Part shown: positions 8,107 to 16,947 of the stretch, one piece after another
Position numbering within the stretch: position 1 is the stretch's first letter
Layout of the letters: the number at the start of each line of letters is the position of its first letter
Assembly (NCBI RefSeq): GCF_041224595.1
Contig: NZ_JBGFGN010000164.1
Span: forward strand, 124,001 to 188,000
Origin: Donghicola sp041224595
GTDB taxonomy: Bacteria > Pseudomonadota > Alphaproteobacteria > Rhodobacterales > Rhodobacteraceae
DNA length: 64,000 nt
Direction: 5' to 3'
Program-made: the position numbers and the translations under genes
Notes under the pieces: generated by a model
Seen by the model: the letters and a program-made list of their open reading frames with translations, nothing else
Database searches by the model: none
Told to the model about the DNA's origin: nothing

Positions 8107-9309
8107 TTAGCTGCGCATCTTGTTGGTTTGCACTACGACGCCCGCATCGATCAGGCGATCGATCTCAGCGGCATCCACGCCAGCCTCGGCCAACACCTCT
8201 CGGGTTTGCTCGCCCAAGGCGGGAGGCATCGTGCGGATGGGGGGGACCTCTCCGTCGTAGCGGACAGGGTGGGACAGCATTTTAAAGGTCGAGCCCTGCG
8301 ATCCCGGCATGTCGGTAAAGGCCTGCAGGTGATCGACCTGCGGGTTGTCAAGCAGACCGTCATAGTCGCGGACAACCTCGTGCCAGACGCCTGCTTCGGT
8401 CAGCTTTTCCACGGCCTCTTCGGTGGTCAGCGTGGCCATGCCCGCCGCCACGAGGCGCGAGATTTCACCACGCTTGCTGAAACCTTCGTCCGCGCTCAGC
8501 TCCGCCAGTTGCGGCAGGTTCAACGCACCGGACAACTGCGGCGGCGTGGACATCGAAATCATGACGTGACCGTCTTTGGCCGCATAAATCCCGTAGGGCG
8601 CGGGGCTGAACCAGTTGGCCATACCGTCCTGCCCACGCGGACCTGCCTTTTCGGCGCCGTTCATCCACGCGGTGATGGATTCACCCTGCAAGTCCATAGC
8701 AGCTTGCAACATGTTCACGTCCACGCGGCGCGCAACACCGGTGCGCTCGCGCTCGAACAGCGCCGCGATGATCCCTGCGACAGTCAGCGCCGCCGCATGG
8801 TGGTCAATCGGGACAGAGCCAACCGCGACCGGACCGCTCTCCATGCTGCCGGTGTGCGCGGCCAGACCGCACATCGCCTGCAGTAGAACGTCCTGACCGG
8901 GGCGTTTAGCGTAGGGGCCGTCGATGCCGTATCCGGTGGTGGTCGCGATGATGATGCGCGGGTTGACTGCGCGCATCTCGGCCTCGGAGAGGCCCAGTTT
9001 GTCCAGCGTGCCGGGGCGGAAATTCTCCATCACCACATCAGCGGTTTCGATCAGTTTCTTGACCGCCGCGATACCTTCGGGGGACTTCAGATCGACCGCG
9101 ATCGAGCGTTTGTTGCGCCCCGTGGTGATATGGTTGACCGAGGTATCATCCACGAACCTATTGGCCACGGCCCAGTTGCGCTGGAACGCGCCGGTCAAGG
9201 GTTCGACCGTGATGACATCCGCACCGATATCGCCCAAATGCTGCGCCGCAGCAGGGCCGGACAGGAAGTGGTTAAAGCTGAGTACCCGGATTCCGTCGAG
9301 TGCGCCCAT
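8107..9309 (-). CDS. class III CoA-transferase (CaiB/BaiF family)
   Basis: A 400-residue CaiB/BaiF-type protein. The N-terminus GALDGIRVLSFNHFLSGPAAAQHLGDIGADVITVE is typical, and NRNKRSIAVDLKSPEG-like and VVMENFRPGTLDKLG motifs follow. The family moves CoA between carboxylic acids through an aspartyl intermediate. It heads an operon with an acyl-CoA dehydrogenase, two hot-dog hydratases, two DapA-like lyases and a small barrel protein. It could activate the imported acid or recycle CoA at the end of the pathway. Confidence 0.92.
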   Translation of the reverse strand: MGALDGIRVLSFNHFLSGPAAAQHLGDIGADVITVEPLTGAFQRNWAVANRFVDDTSVNHITTGRNKRSIAVDLKSPEGIAAVKKLIETADVVMENFRPGTLDKLGLSEAEMRAVNPRIIIATTTGYGIDGPYAKRPGQDVLLQAMCGLAAHTGSMESGPVAVGSVPIDHHAAALTVAGIIAALFERERTGVARRVDVNMLQAAMDLQGESITAWMNGAEKAGPRGQDGMANWFSPAPYGIYAAKDGHVMISMSTPPQLSGALNLPQLAELSADEGFSKRGEISRLVAAGMATLTTEEAVEKLTEAGVWHEVVRDYDGLLDNPQVDHLQAFTDMPGSQGSTFKMLSHPVRYDGEVPPIRTMPPALGEQTREVLAEAGVDAAEIDRLIDAGVVVQTNKMRS

Positions 9310-9406
9310 GATGATCCCTTTGTGTTGTCTGAGATCAGGCTAGAGCAATCAAAAGCGGCTGTTAATATAGCCTGCGATAGTCATTCATGAGCCTGATATT
9401 TGTTTT

Positions 9407-9416
9407 TCAAATAGTA
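9407..9416. promoter_or_regulatory. candidate operator (TCAAATAGTA motif) before the CoA-transferase operon
   Basis: The 175-nt gap 9310-9484 separates the ligase gene from the CoA-transferase gene and probably holds a promoter. TCAAATAGTA at 9407-9416 is identical to ten bases of the site at 15769-15778 before the other acyl-CoA dehydrogenase. It lies about 100 nt upstream of the CoA-transferase ATG. This is a weak candidate for the same operator. Confidence 0.3.
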
Positions 9417-9484
9417 GAAGTCGAAGAAGGTTTCCTATTCACATCAACGGCTTCACTGGATTTCCCTGATATCTACCGCGCTGT

Positions 9485-10984
9485 TCAGGCGTCGGTCCGT
9501 GTCTCTGCCCATTCTGCGGCGCAGGCCTTGCGCCGGATCTTACCAAAGCCGTCGCGAGGCAGCGCATCCAACACAGAAATGTCTTTGGGCACCTCTTGGG
9601 GGCTCAGTTTTTCTGCGCAGAATTTCCGCAGTGCAGCATGGTCGATTTGTGCACCTGCTTTGGGCTCCAGACAGGCCACGATGCGTTGCCCCCATTCGCG
9701 ATCTGTGGCGCCAAACACCACCGCATCCGCCACGTCGGGAAACTGCAGCAGCACACCCTCGATGGTTTCAGGATGCACCTTGACGCCGCCCGTGTTGATC
9801 ACGTCATCGCGCCGTCCGCCAAGGTAAAGGTAGCCGTCCTGATCCAGCCAACCGACATCACCGATGCTTTGATAGCCATCGGCGTCACGCTCGGGCTGCG
9901 GGGCGTTCGGGCCCGCGTAGTGACTGCGCCCGCCAAGGTCATCGGGGCGCATGAAAATCTCGCCTGCCTCGCCCGTGGGCAGCAGGATGCCATCGGGGCC
10001 ATAGATGCGGATATCGGTCTCGAACCCGCGCCCGACCGACCCGCGATGGGTCAGCCATTCGGCCCCTGTGATCGTAGTCTGGCCGGTGTTTTCGCCAGAG
10101 CCATACATCTCGGTCACGCGCTCGGGGCCGAGGACGTTGATCCACGCTTCCTTCAGCCAAGCGGCGCAGGGCGCGCCGGTGTGGTACATGGCGTGCAGGC
10201 TGCTTAGGGACGCGCCGCTGGCCGCCAAGCGGTCGTACATCCTGACCATCATGGTGGGGACGACCATCGCGAAACCGACCTGATATGCGTCAATGACTTG
10301 CAGGGCGCGGACGGCGTCGAACCGCTCCATCAGCACCAGCGTGTTCCCCTCAAAGAGCCCATTCTGCGCCCAAGTGAACGGCGCGTTGTGGGACATCGCC
10401 CCACACACCAGTTGCACTTGATCACAGCGGAAGCCCAAACGCGGAGCCACGCGGCCCCAGCTTGCACCGGGCACGCGGACGAACGGCCGTTCGTCGCACA
10501 TCATCTTGGGCAGGCCGGTCGAGCCACCGGACAGAACGATCTTGCCGGGGGTCGAGATGCGATCCTCGACCCCTGTTTCAGGCAGGCTATTCGCCAGAGC
10601 CTCGAAATCGCATTGGGTCATCTCGCCGACGCCCGTGCGCTGGGACACGACCAAAGCCGCGCCGCTACGCTCTTTCATCGCGGCGGCGGTTTCGGGCTTG
10701 ATGCCGGGGTCCAGCACCATCGTCGTCGCGCCGACCCGCCAGATCGCAACGGCCAGCGCGATGTGGGCAGGCACGTTGCCCAAGGCAAAGCCCACCACAT
10801 CCCCCTGCCCCACACCGCGCGCCACCAGCGCACGGGCAAAGCGGTCGGCCATCGCGTTCAGGTCACGCCACGAATAGGTCTGCGCTTCCCCCACGCCCGG
10901 CAGGAAAACCAGTGCGGTCTGATCACCGCGCGCGTCGGCCAACTGGCGCAGACGGGCGCCAAAGCTGATGGGGGATGCGGTCAT
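9485..10984 (-). CDS. AMP-forming acyl-CoA ligase
   Basis: A 499-residue ANL-superfamily adenylating enzyme. The P-loop motif reads IVLSGGSTGLPKMM (about residue 150), the A5 region YGSGENTGQTTIT follows, and the C-terminal lid has GWLDQDGYLYLGGRRDDVINTGG and the lysine region DALPRDGFGKIRRKA. It forms an acyl-CoA from acid, ATP and CoA. It is the last gene of the unit that also encodes a TRAP transporter and DUF3830, so it probably activates the imported acid. The specific substrate cannot be read from sequence. Confidence 0.9.
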   Translation of the reverse strand: MTASPISFGARLRQLADARGDQTALVFLPGVGEAQTYSWRDLNAMADRFARALVARGVGQGDVVGFALGNVPAHIALAVAIWRVGATTMVLDPGIKPETAAAMKERSGAALVVSQRTGVGEMTQCDFEALANSLPETGVEDRISTPGKIVLSGGSTGLPKMMCDERPFVRVPGASWGRVAPRLGFRCDQVQLVCGAMSHNAPFTWAQNGLFEGNTLVLMERFDAVRALQVIDAYQVGFAMVVPTMMVRMYDRLAASGASLSSLHAMYHTGAPCAAWLKEAWINVLGPERVTEMYGSGENTGQTTITGAEWLTHRGSVGRGFETDIRIYGPDGILLPTGEAGEIFMRPDDLGGRSHYAGPNAPQPERDADGYQSIGDVGWLDQDGYLYLGGRRDDVINTGGVKVHPETIEGVLLQFPDVADAVVFGATDREWGQRIVACLEPKAGAQIDHAALRKFCAEKLSPQEVPKDISVLDALPRDGFGKIRRKACAAEWAETRTDA

Positions 10985-11002
10985 GGCGTGTCTTTCTTTC
11001 GC

Positions 11003-11413
11003 TTAAACTTCTTCGAACAGGATGTCCTGCGCGCCTTCCCACAGCACCTTGGGGCCGATCTCTTTCAGCTTATCGAGGTTCGAAGTCAGGGTAATGAAGT
11101 GGTTGCCCGCCAGCTGCCCCATCTTGGAGGCAAAGTTCACGCCGCCATAGGCGAGCAGAATCTCGGTCTCCGAAATGCCGCCGGGATACAGCACGAACTG
11201 ACCGGGCGCGGGATAGGTGGTGTGGTTCTCGTAGTCGACGCCGAAATCGGTATCGCCAAGGGGGATCCACACGCCCTCGCCCGACCAGCGCACGTGAACG
11301 ACTTTGCTTTTGTAGGGTAGCTGCGCTTTGAATGCGGCGACGGTTTTGGGCGCGTCTTCTTCGAACTTGGCGTCGAATGCGATACCGGCGATGGTGACTT
11401 TGAGTGTGGTCAT
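11003..11413 (-). CDS. DUF3830 family protein, cyclophilin-like fold
   Basis: A 136-residue protein matching the DUF3830 group as I know it: a small beta barrel of the cyclophilin-like type, with VHVRWSGEGVWIPLGD, YENHTTYPAPGQFVLYPGGISETEILLAYG and a conserved acidic C-terminus. Function is not established. It lies between a TRAP permease and an acyl-CoA ligase with gaps of about 18 nt, so it is co-transcribed with uptake and activation genes. It may bind or modify the same substrate. Confidence 0.8.
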   Translation of the reverse strand: MTTLKVTIAGIAFDAKFEEDAPKTVAAFKAQLPYKSKVVHVRWSGEGVWIPLGDTDFGVDYENHTTYPAPGQFVLYPGGISETEILLAYGGVNFASKMGQLAGNHFITLTSNLDKLKEIGPKVLWEGAQDILFEEV

Positions 11414-11431
11414 GAGTGGTGGTCTTTCTAG

Positions 11432-12718
11432 TTAATCAATCAGGCCGAACATGCGGGGCAGGAACAGCGTAAGTTCAGGGATAAAGGTCACTGCGATCAG
11501 CATGGAGAACAGGCCCGCCAGCGGCCACGCCAGACGACGGGACACCTGCATCACCGACCGTCCAGCAACCGAGGATGCCACGAACAGGGACACACCGTAG
11601 GGCGGGGTCACCGTGCCGATGGCACAGTTCAGGATCACCAGCAGCGAGAAATGCAGCGGATCGACGCCCATGGTGACAGCGATCGGGGCCAGGACCGGCA
11701 CCATGATCAGGATCGCCGCGATGGTTTCGAGGAACATGCCGACGAACAGGAACAAGAGGTTCGCGATAATCAGGAACACAACCTGGCTGGACGAGACGCT
11801 CTTGATCCATTCACCAAGGATTTGGGGCACGTTCGCGTTGGCAATCAGCCAAGAGAAGACGCTCGCGGTGCCGATGATCAGCATGACAGCGGCAGACAGG
11901 GACGCGGTTTTCAGGATCAGGCCGGGCAGTGCGCTGAGTTTCAGGTCACGGTAGACGAACGCGCCCACCAACAGACCATAGAAGCCGGAGACAGCCGCCG
12001 CTTCGGTGGGGGTGAACACGCCGCCAAGAATTCCGCCGAGGATCAGGATGGGCATACCAGCTGCGGGCAGAGCGGCCCATGCGGTGCGGCCAAGGCGCGG
12101 CAGGGTAAAGGGCTCGCTGTCTCGATAAACGTCACCTCCACTGCGGGCTTTGAAATAAGAGATGATCATCAGCATCAGGATGCACATTGCGCCAGGCAGG
12201 ATACCCGAGATGAACAGCGCACCAATGGAAACGTTGGACACGACGGCAAGGATCACCATGGTCAGGCTTGGCGGGATGACCTGCGCGATAGAGCCTGCGC
12301 AGGCGATCAGGGCCGCGCCGTAGTCGACGTCATACCCTTTGCGGCGCAGTTGCGGCTGCATGATTGCCGAGATCGCAGCGGTATCCGCCGAGCCAGAGCC
12401 CGAGATCGCCGCCAGACCCGCCGCCGCAACGCAGCTGACTTGGTAAAGGCTGCCGACGACCCAGCCGATCAGAGCCGAGGCGAACTGTACAATCCGGCGA
12501 GAGATGCCGCCTGCGTCCATGATCACGCCAGCGAACACAAAGAACGGGATCGCCATCAGGGTAAAGGAGTTCAGTCCGGCAAAGACACGCTGGCTGACGA
12601 TGGCGACGGGCACGTCGGTCGTGGTGATCAGCGCCAGCACCGCGGAGGCGCCAAGGACGAAGACAACAGGGACGCCAAGGGCGAGAAGGAACAGGAAGGC
12701 GAGTGCGATAACCAGCAT
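11432..12718 (-). CDS. TRAP transporter large permease (DctM family), second system
   Basis: A 428-residue polytopic membrane protein with about 12 segments. ISGSGSADTAAISAIMQPQL and the C-terminal LNCAIGTVTPPYGVSLFVAS are the same DctM signatures as in the first system, but overall divergence shows the two are not recent duplicates. It is the transport subunit. Its start overlaps the dctQ stop by 1 nt. It belongs to a dctP-dctQ-dctM operon followed by DUF3830 and an acyl-CoA ligase. Confidence 0.95.
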   Translation of the reverse strand: MLVIALAFLFLLALGVPVVFVLGASAVLALITTTDVPVAIVSQRVFAGLNSFTLMAIPFFVFAGVIMDAGGISRRIVQFASALIGWVVGSLYQVSCVAAAGLAAISGSGSADTAAISAIMQPQLRRKGYDVDYGAALIACAGSIAQVIPPSLTMVILAVVSNVSIGALFISGILPGAMCILMLMIISYFKARSGGDVYRDSEPFTLPRLGRTAWAALPAAGMPILILGGILGGVFTPTEAAAVSGFYGLLVGAFVYRDLKLSALPGLILKTASLSAAVMLIIGTASVFSWLIANANVPQILGEWIKSVSSSQVVFLIIANLLFLFVGMFLETIAAILIMVPVLAPIAVTMGVDPLHFSLLVILNCAIGTVTPPYGVSLFVASSVAGRSVMQVSRRLAWPLAGLFSMLIAVTFIPELTLFLPRMFGLID

Positions 12719-13236
12719 CAGATGGCCTCCTCGGGGTCTGGGTCAGCTTCGGGCGGGGGGAAGGGATTGTCCCAGCGCTGGATCACGGCGAGCAGCAACT
12801 CGAGCGACATGTATCCGGCGCCGATGGGCAGGCAGAGGTAGATATACTTCATCGGGACGCGCAGGGCTGGCGAGAGCTGGAACGCGCCCATCTTGATCAG
12901 GGGCTGGGTGCCATAGGCCAAAACCCACAGGAAACTCGCGACAACCACGGCGATCAAGACCAGCGCAACGCGGGCGTAGGGCAGCGGCAGCTTGGCCGGC
13001 AGCATGTCGATTGCGACGTGCTGGCCGCGAGCCAAAGCAACGCCGGAGCCTAGAAGCACCAGCCAGATCTGGCTGAACGTCGCTATCTCGGACGCGGCAG
13101 CGATGGAGTAGTTAAAGACGTATCGCCCGCCGATCTGCACCAGAACCGAGACCATCATCACGGTGAACAGGATGACCACCGCAGCAGAGGCGACAGCACG
13201 CAAAATCAGACATAGGCGTTCGAGAGGGGCGAACAT
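12718..13236 (-). CDS. TRAP transporter small permease (DctQ family), second system
   Basis: A 172-residue membrane protein with four membrane segments. The DctQ signature region is YSIAAASEIATFSQIWLVLLGSG with the conserved pattern before the third helix. The acidic C-terminal tail (PPPEADPDPEEA) is cytoplasmic in typical topology. It is preceded by dctP at a 79-nt gap that contains a GC-rich hairpin and followed without a gap by dctM. Confidence 0.92.
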   Translation of the reverse strand: MFAPLERLCLILRAVASAAVVILFTVMMVSVLVQIGGRYVFNYSIAAASEIATFSQIWLVLLGSGVALARGQHVAIDMLPAKLPLPYARVALVLIAVVVASFLWVLAYGTQPLIKMGAFQLSPALRVPMKYIYLCLPIGAGYMSLELLLAVIQRWDNPFPPPEADPDPEEAI

Positions 13237-13261
13237 GGGCGAAACTTTCCAATCTTAAAGC

Positions 13262-13291
13262 CCCGGCCGCACAGGAAGCGACACGGCCGGG
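13262..13291 (-). other. GC-rich hairpin between dctP and dctQ
   Basis: CCCGGCCG at 13262-13269 pairs with CGGCCGGG at 13284-13291 around a 14-nt loop. There is no T-run after it on the coding strand, so it is unlikely to be a full terminator. Such hairpins after the binding-protein gene can stabilise the upstream mRNA and give more binding protein than permease. That role is inferred. Confidence 0.5.
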
Positions 13292-13315
13292 AACGTTAGG
13301 TCAAGTAAGGAAGGG

Positions 13316-14296
13316 TTACTCGACCGATTTCAGAAGTTCGAAGATTTTCTTCTGGCCCTCGGTTTCCAGATACTTCTGCTGAACGGGGGCGGCTGCTTCG
13401 CGGAATTCGGTGGTGTCGGGACGGGTCATCTTCACGCCGACCTCTTCCAGGTCCGCAAAGCGTGCGTTGTCGCTGGCCAGATAAGTGGCGCGCTCGAATT
13501 TCCCGGCCTCAAGGCCCGCTTCATCCAGAGCCGCCTGAACATCTTCGGGCAGAGCATCATAGGCCGCTTTGCCCATGATCACGGGCGCGACCAGCTCCAG
13601 CCAACCAACAACGGCCCAGTCGGGTGCAACTTCGTAGAACTTCTGCGAGTAGAAGTTGGTGTTGGCCGCTTCTGCGCCATCAACAACGCCGGTTTCCAGT
13701 GCGCCATAGAGTTCGGTGTAGGCAATCGGGGTCGCGTTCGCGCCAAATGCGTTAAAGGTATCCACGTGCGCAGGGTTCTGCATGGTGCGGATCTTCAGGC
13801 CTTCCATGTCGGCCAGTGTTTCGATCGGCTTCTTGGTCATGATGTGACGGGTGCCTGCCGAGAAGACGGCCAGCAGGTGGAAGCCCTGCTTTTCCAGCTC
13901 CGCCTGAATGGCGTCGCGAACGGCAGGGTCGCTCAGGGCGCGGTCCATTTGCTCGGCGTTTTCGAACATGAAGGGCAGCGAGAAGACCGACAGATCAGGG
14001 ACAAAGTTCGACAGGGTCGAGTTTGCGGTCACTGCGATGTCCACGGTACCCATCTGGGTGCCTTGGATGCTCTCCATCTCGTCACCGAGGGTGGCGTTGT
14101 CGAACACGTTAATGGTGGCCGCGCCGTCGGTCTTGGCTTCCAGAACTTCAGCCATTTTGCGCAGGCCAACGCCATAAGGCTCGTCTGCGTTCGCGTTGTG
14201 GCTGGCTTTCAGGGTGATGTCCTGAGCAAAGGCAGGTGCGGCGACAGCGGTGATCGCCATAGCGGCGCAAAGTGCAATGTTGGTCAGTTTCATCAT
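13316..14296 (-). CDS. TRAP transporter solute-binding protein (DctP family), second system
   Basis: A 326-residue periplasmic protein. The N-terminal signal peptide ends near PAFAQ. The mature part begins DITLKASHNANADEPYGVGL and contains GLKIRTMQNPAHVDTFNAFG with the Arg that usually pairs with a substrate carboxylate, then YTELYGALETGVVDGAEAAN. I chose ATG at 14296, with AAGGAT upstream, rather than the extended frame to 14317. It lies 66 nt after a DapA-family gene on the same strand. The ligand is probably a carboxylate; identity is unknown. Confidence 0.94.
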   Translation of the reverse strand: MMKLTNIALCAAMAITAVAAPAFAQDITLKASHNANADEPYGVGLRKMAEVLEAKTDGAATINVFDNATLGDEMESIQGTQMGTVDIAVTANSTLSNFVPDLSVFSLPFMFENAEQMDRALSDPAVRDAIQAELEKQGFHLLAVFSAGTRHIMTKKPIETLADMEGLKIRTMQNPAHVDTFNAFGANATPIAYTELYGALETGVVDGAEAANTNFYSQKFYEVAPDWAVVGWLELVAPVIMGKAAYDALPEDVQAALDEAGLEAGKFERATYLASDNARFADLEEVGVKMTRPDTTEFREAAAPVQQKYLETEGQKKIFELLKSVE

Positions 14297-14362
14297 GCGT
14301 ATCCTTGTTAAACTCACTGTTGGGGAGGGGTCTTTATTATTGTGGCGCGAGGCGCCGTGCGC

Positions 14363-15235
14363 TCAGGCGATGAACCCGAGTGTTCGTAGAATTCCTTCAA
14401 GCTCCGCGCGCTTGGCCTCGGGCAAGGGCAAACGCGGCGGGCGGGGATCGCCCATCGAGCGACCGATCATTTTCATCGCGGCCTTGGTGGCCGACACATA
14501 CAGGTCACCGGCCAGCGCGTTGATCAGCGGCAGGCTCTGGACATAGAGGTCATGCCCCTGCCCCGATCCATCGACGGTTTTGTCGAACATTTCGGCAGAC
14601 AGTTTCGGCGCGATGTTGGACATGACAGAGCTATAGCCCTCGGCCCCTGCCAGATAGCTTTCCCACGGGTAGTAGCCGGCGAATACCGTCATCCGGCCTT
14701 GGCACGCCTCAAGCAGTTCGGTCACGCGGTGCACGTTTTTGGACGTGTCCTTGATGTAAGAGATATTGTCCACTTCGGACAGACGCCCGACCAGATCCGC
14801 CGACAGGTCCACATTCGCGGTGAACGGGTTGTTATACAGCATCACGGGGATCGAAATCGCTTCGGCCACGCGGGTGAAGTGGGCCACCAGTTCCGCGTCG
14901 GTGGGCGACGAGTAATATGGCGGCACCAGCATCACCCCGTCCGCGCCTAGGGTCTCTGCCTCCTTGCTCAGATCGACAGCTTCGTCGGTCCATTCGGCGG
15001 CGGTGCCGATCAGGACAGGCACGCGGCCATCTGCCTGACGAATAACGGTATCGGCGACAGCGGTGCGCTCATCGTGGGTCAGAGACAGGAATTCGCCCGT
15101 GCTGCCAAGAGGGATCAGGCCGTGCACGCCCTCTTCGATCTGCCAATCGACATAGGACTTCAGCGCCTGCAAATCGACCGCACCCTCAGCGGTGAAGGGG
15201 GTCACACAAACAGTATAGCTGCCCTTGAACGTCAT
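14363..15235 (-). CDS. DapA-superfamily lyase, canonical active site
   Basis: A 290-residue DapA/NanA-superfamily enzyme. It keeps the canonical residues: GSTGE at 44-48, Tyr134 in VMLYNNPFTA and the Schiff-base Lys162 in ISYIKDTS. It is therefore expected to do pyruvate-type Schiff-base aldol or retro-aldol chemistry, unlike the two altered copies at 4217-6069. ATG at 15235 was chosen because of the GAAGGA ribosome site; the frame is open to 15289. It is first in the operon with the second TRAP system and divergent from the tautomerase gene. A role in lysine synthesis is unlikely in this context. Confidence 0.88.
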   Translation of the reverse strand: MTFKGSYTVCVTPFTAEGAVDLQALKSYVDWQIEEGVHGLIPLGSTGEFLSLTHDERTAVADTVIRQADGRVPVLIGTAAEWTDEAVDLSKEAETLGADGVMLVPPYYSSPTDAELVAHFTRVAEAISIPVMLYNNPFTANVDLSADLVGRLSEVDNISYIKDTSKNVHRVTELLEACQGRMTVFAGYYPWESYLAGAEGYSSVMSNIAPKLSAEMFDKTVDGSGQGHDLYVQSLPLINALAGDLYVSATKAAMKMIGRSMGDPRPPRLPLPEAKRAELEGILRTLGFIA

Positions 15236-15301
15236 CGTGGTCTTTTCCTTCTGCGGCCCGATTTGGGCCTGTTCGTAAATCTGTTGCACTCAACCTTCTT
15301 C

Positions 15302-15316
15302 TGATCAGATACTAAG
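15302..15316. promoter_or_regulatory. candidate regulatory site in the DapA/tautomerase divergent region
   Basis: CTGATCAGATACTAAG lies between the divergent starts at 15235 and 15374. It shares TGATCA and GATACTA with the two strands of the site at 15765-15780, but the two parts are arranged differently. It is weaker evidence for the common operator than the other copies. Confidence 0.25.
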
Positions 15317-15373
15317 TCAACGCCCGTTATTCGTATCGAATGCTGCGCACGCACAACCAACAGGAGAAGACCC

Positions 15374-15739
15374 GTGCCCTTTATCGAAATCATCGACAAC
15401 GACTGTTCCCAAGAAATACGGGAGGTTGCGACGGAATCCATGACCAAAGGGCTCTGCGATGCCTACGGGATCAGCGCAGATATCGTGACCTGCTATTATT
15501 TTTCGGCACCCGCAAATTCCTACGGACATGCCGGAAAATTTGGCACAAACGCCGAATTTTACCGCATTTTTATAAAGATTCACGCCTTTCCGAGACCCCA
15601 GAAGGCGAAAGCGGAGGCCGCCCGCGCAATCACAGCGGCAGCGGCAAAGGCTTATAACGCCGATCCAAAACACGTGATCGTCTATTTTTGCGACCGAGAG
15701 CCCTCTGATGCCTTTCACGCGGGCATTGCCTCGACTTGA
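15374..15739 (+). CDS. tautomerase/MIF superfamily protein with two fused beta-alpha-beta units
   Basis: A 121-residue protein starting at GTG 15374 with AGGAGAAG upstream. The sequence after the start is PFIEII, so Pro1 would be exposed after Met removal, as required in the tautomerase superfamily. A second beta-alpha-beta unit is visible from residue 64 (YRIFIKIHAFPRP...DPKHVIVYF) and lacks its own Pro1. This is the two-domain MIF/CaaD/MSAD-like architecture rather than the 62-residue 4-OT type. It may isomerise an enol or act as a decarboxylase or hydratase in the pathway. Confidence 0.8.
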   Translation: MPFIEIIDNDCSQEIREVATESMTKGLCDAYGISADIVTCYYFSAPANSYGHAGKFGTNAEFYRIFIKIHAFPRPQKAKAEAARAITAAAAKAYNADPKHVIVYFCDREPSDAFHAGIAST

Positions 15740-15764
15740 CCGGATCGAGTCGCGGCGATAGCTC

Positions 15765-15780
15765 TTGATCAAATAGTATC
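15765..15780. promoter_or_regulatory. candidate operator (GATCAAATAG motif) before acyl-CoA dehydrogenase operon
   Basis: TTGATCAAATAGTATC ends 24 nt before the TTG start of the dehydrogenase gene, in the gap after the tautomerase gene. The outer arms TGAT and ATCA (15766-15769 and 15778-15781) form a short inverted repeat. The core matches the site before dctQ/HpaI aldolase. The operon downstream encodes a GntR/FCD regulator, so autoregulation is plausible. Confidence 0.4.
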
Positions 15781-15804
15781 AGTTTTTGGAATTTGGAGAT
15801 CTCA

Positions 15805-16947
15805 TTGGATCAGTTCTACAGCGAAGAGCAGCGCATGGTGCGGGACACCGCGCGCAAGCTTTCGGAAAACGTGGTCGCCCCTGCGGCTGCCACCATCGAC
15901 CGCGAGGATGAATTCCCCCGCGAAATCTACAACGCGCTGGCTGAACAGGGTCTGTTCGGCGTCGCACTCAGCGAAGACGCGGGCGGCGTGGGCCTTGATG
16001 CCATGGCCGCCTGCATCGTGATGGAAGAGATCGCGCGCGGCTCCGGCGCGGTCGGCAACGCATTCGCCATTCCGGTCGAGGCCGCGATTTTCCTAGATCA
16101 CCACGGGTCGGAGACCACCAAGGGCTGGATCCCCGGCATCCTAGACGGCTCCGTCATTCCGGCTACCGCTGTTACTGAACCGGACACAGGATCGGACGTC
16201 GCGGCCATGAAAACAACGGCGATCCGCGACGGCGACGAGTACGTGATCAAGGGCACCAAAGCATGGGTGACCTTTGGCCAGATCGCCGATGTAATCATGG
16301 TGTTTGCCAAAACCGACCCCGAAGCCGGTCACAAAGGCATCTCTTGCATCCTTGTCGAAACCGACAGCGCGGGCGTGATCAAAGGCAAGTCCGAAGACTT
16401 GCTGGGGATGCACGGTCTGGCCGAATGCATGGTGACATTTGACGAGGTCCGCGTGCCCGTCACCAACCTGATCGGCCCCGAAGGCGGCGCGTTCAAGATG
16501 GCCATGGGGAACTTCAACTTTGCCCGTTTGATGATGTCCTCCATGGCATTGGGCATGGCGCAGGCCGCGATGGAAGACGCCATCACATACGCCAACGACC
16601 GCAAGCAGTTCGGCAAGCCCATCTTTGAACACCAAGCGATCCAGTTCATGATTGCCGATATGGCCAAGGATATCTCGGCGGCGCGCCTGCTGATCCACAA
16701 CGCGGCCAAGCTCTATGACGCGGGCCACTCTATCGCGATGGAGGCCGCGCAGGCCAAGCTGTTCACCACCGATATGGCGCAGATTCACATCTCGAACGCG
16801 CTGCAAATCCACGGCGGCAACGGCTATTCCCGCGAGTTCCGCATCGAGCGCCTGTTCCGAGATGTGCGACTCAGCCAGATCTACGAAGGCACCAACCAGA
16901 TCCAGCGGATGATCATCGCGCGGCAGGTGCAGAAGGCTTACTCATGA
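15805..16947 (+). CDS. acyl-CoA dehydrogenase
   Basis: A 380-residue acyl-CoA dehydrogenase. The flavin region is IPATAVTEPDTGSDVAAMKT, then DRKQFGKPIFEHQAIQFMIADM, QIHGGNGYSREF and the C-terminal QIYEGTNQIQRMIIARQV. No ATG is near the 5' end. I chose TTG at 15805 because GGAG lies 6 nt upstream; a TTG at 15793 is the alternative. It overlaps the downstream MaoC gene by 4 nt, so dehydrogenation and hydration are coupled here as well. It differs clearly from the dehydrogenase at 6915-8078. Confidence 0.9.
   Translation: MDQFYSEEQRMVRDTARKLSENVVAPAAATIDREDEFPREIYNALAEQGLFGVALSEDAGGVGLDAMAACIVMEEIARGSGAVGNAFAIPVEAAIFLDHHGSETTKGWIPGILDGSVIPATAVTEPDTGSDVAAMKTTAIRDGDEYVIKGTKAWVTFGQIADVIMVFAKTDPEAGHKGISCILVETDSAGVIKGKSEDLLGMHGLAECMVTFDEVRVPVTNLIGPEGGAFKMAMGNFNFARLMMSSMALGMAQAAMEDAITYANDRKQFGKPIFEHQAIQFMIADMAKDISAARLLIHNAAKLYDAGHSIAMEAAQAKLFTTDMAQIHISNALQIHGGNGYSREFRIERLFRDVRLSQIYEGTNQIQRMIIARQVQKAYS

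Noticed and set aside
9387..9827. 146-aa plus-strand frame starting in the gap before the ligase
   Set aside because: Most of it is antisense to the ligase C-terminus and there is no ribosome site or recognisable domain.
14363..15235. dapA of lysine biosynthesis
   Set aside because: Active-site residues would allow it, but the position in a TRAP-transporter catabolic operon makes a degradative lyase more likely.
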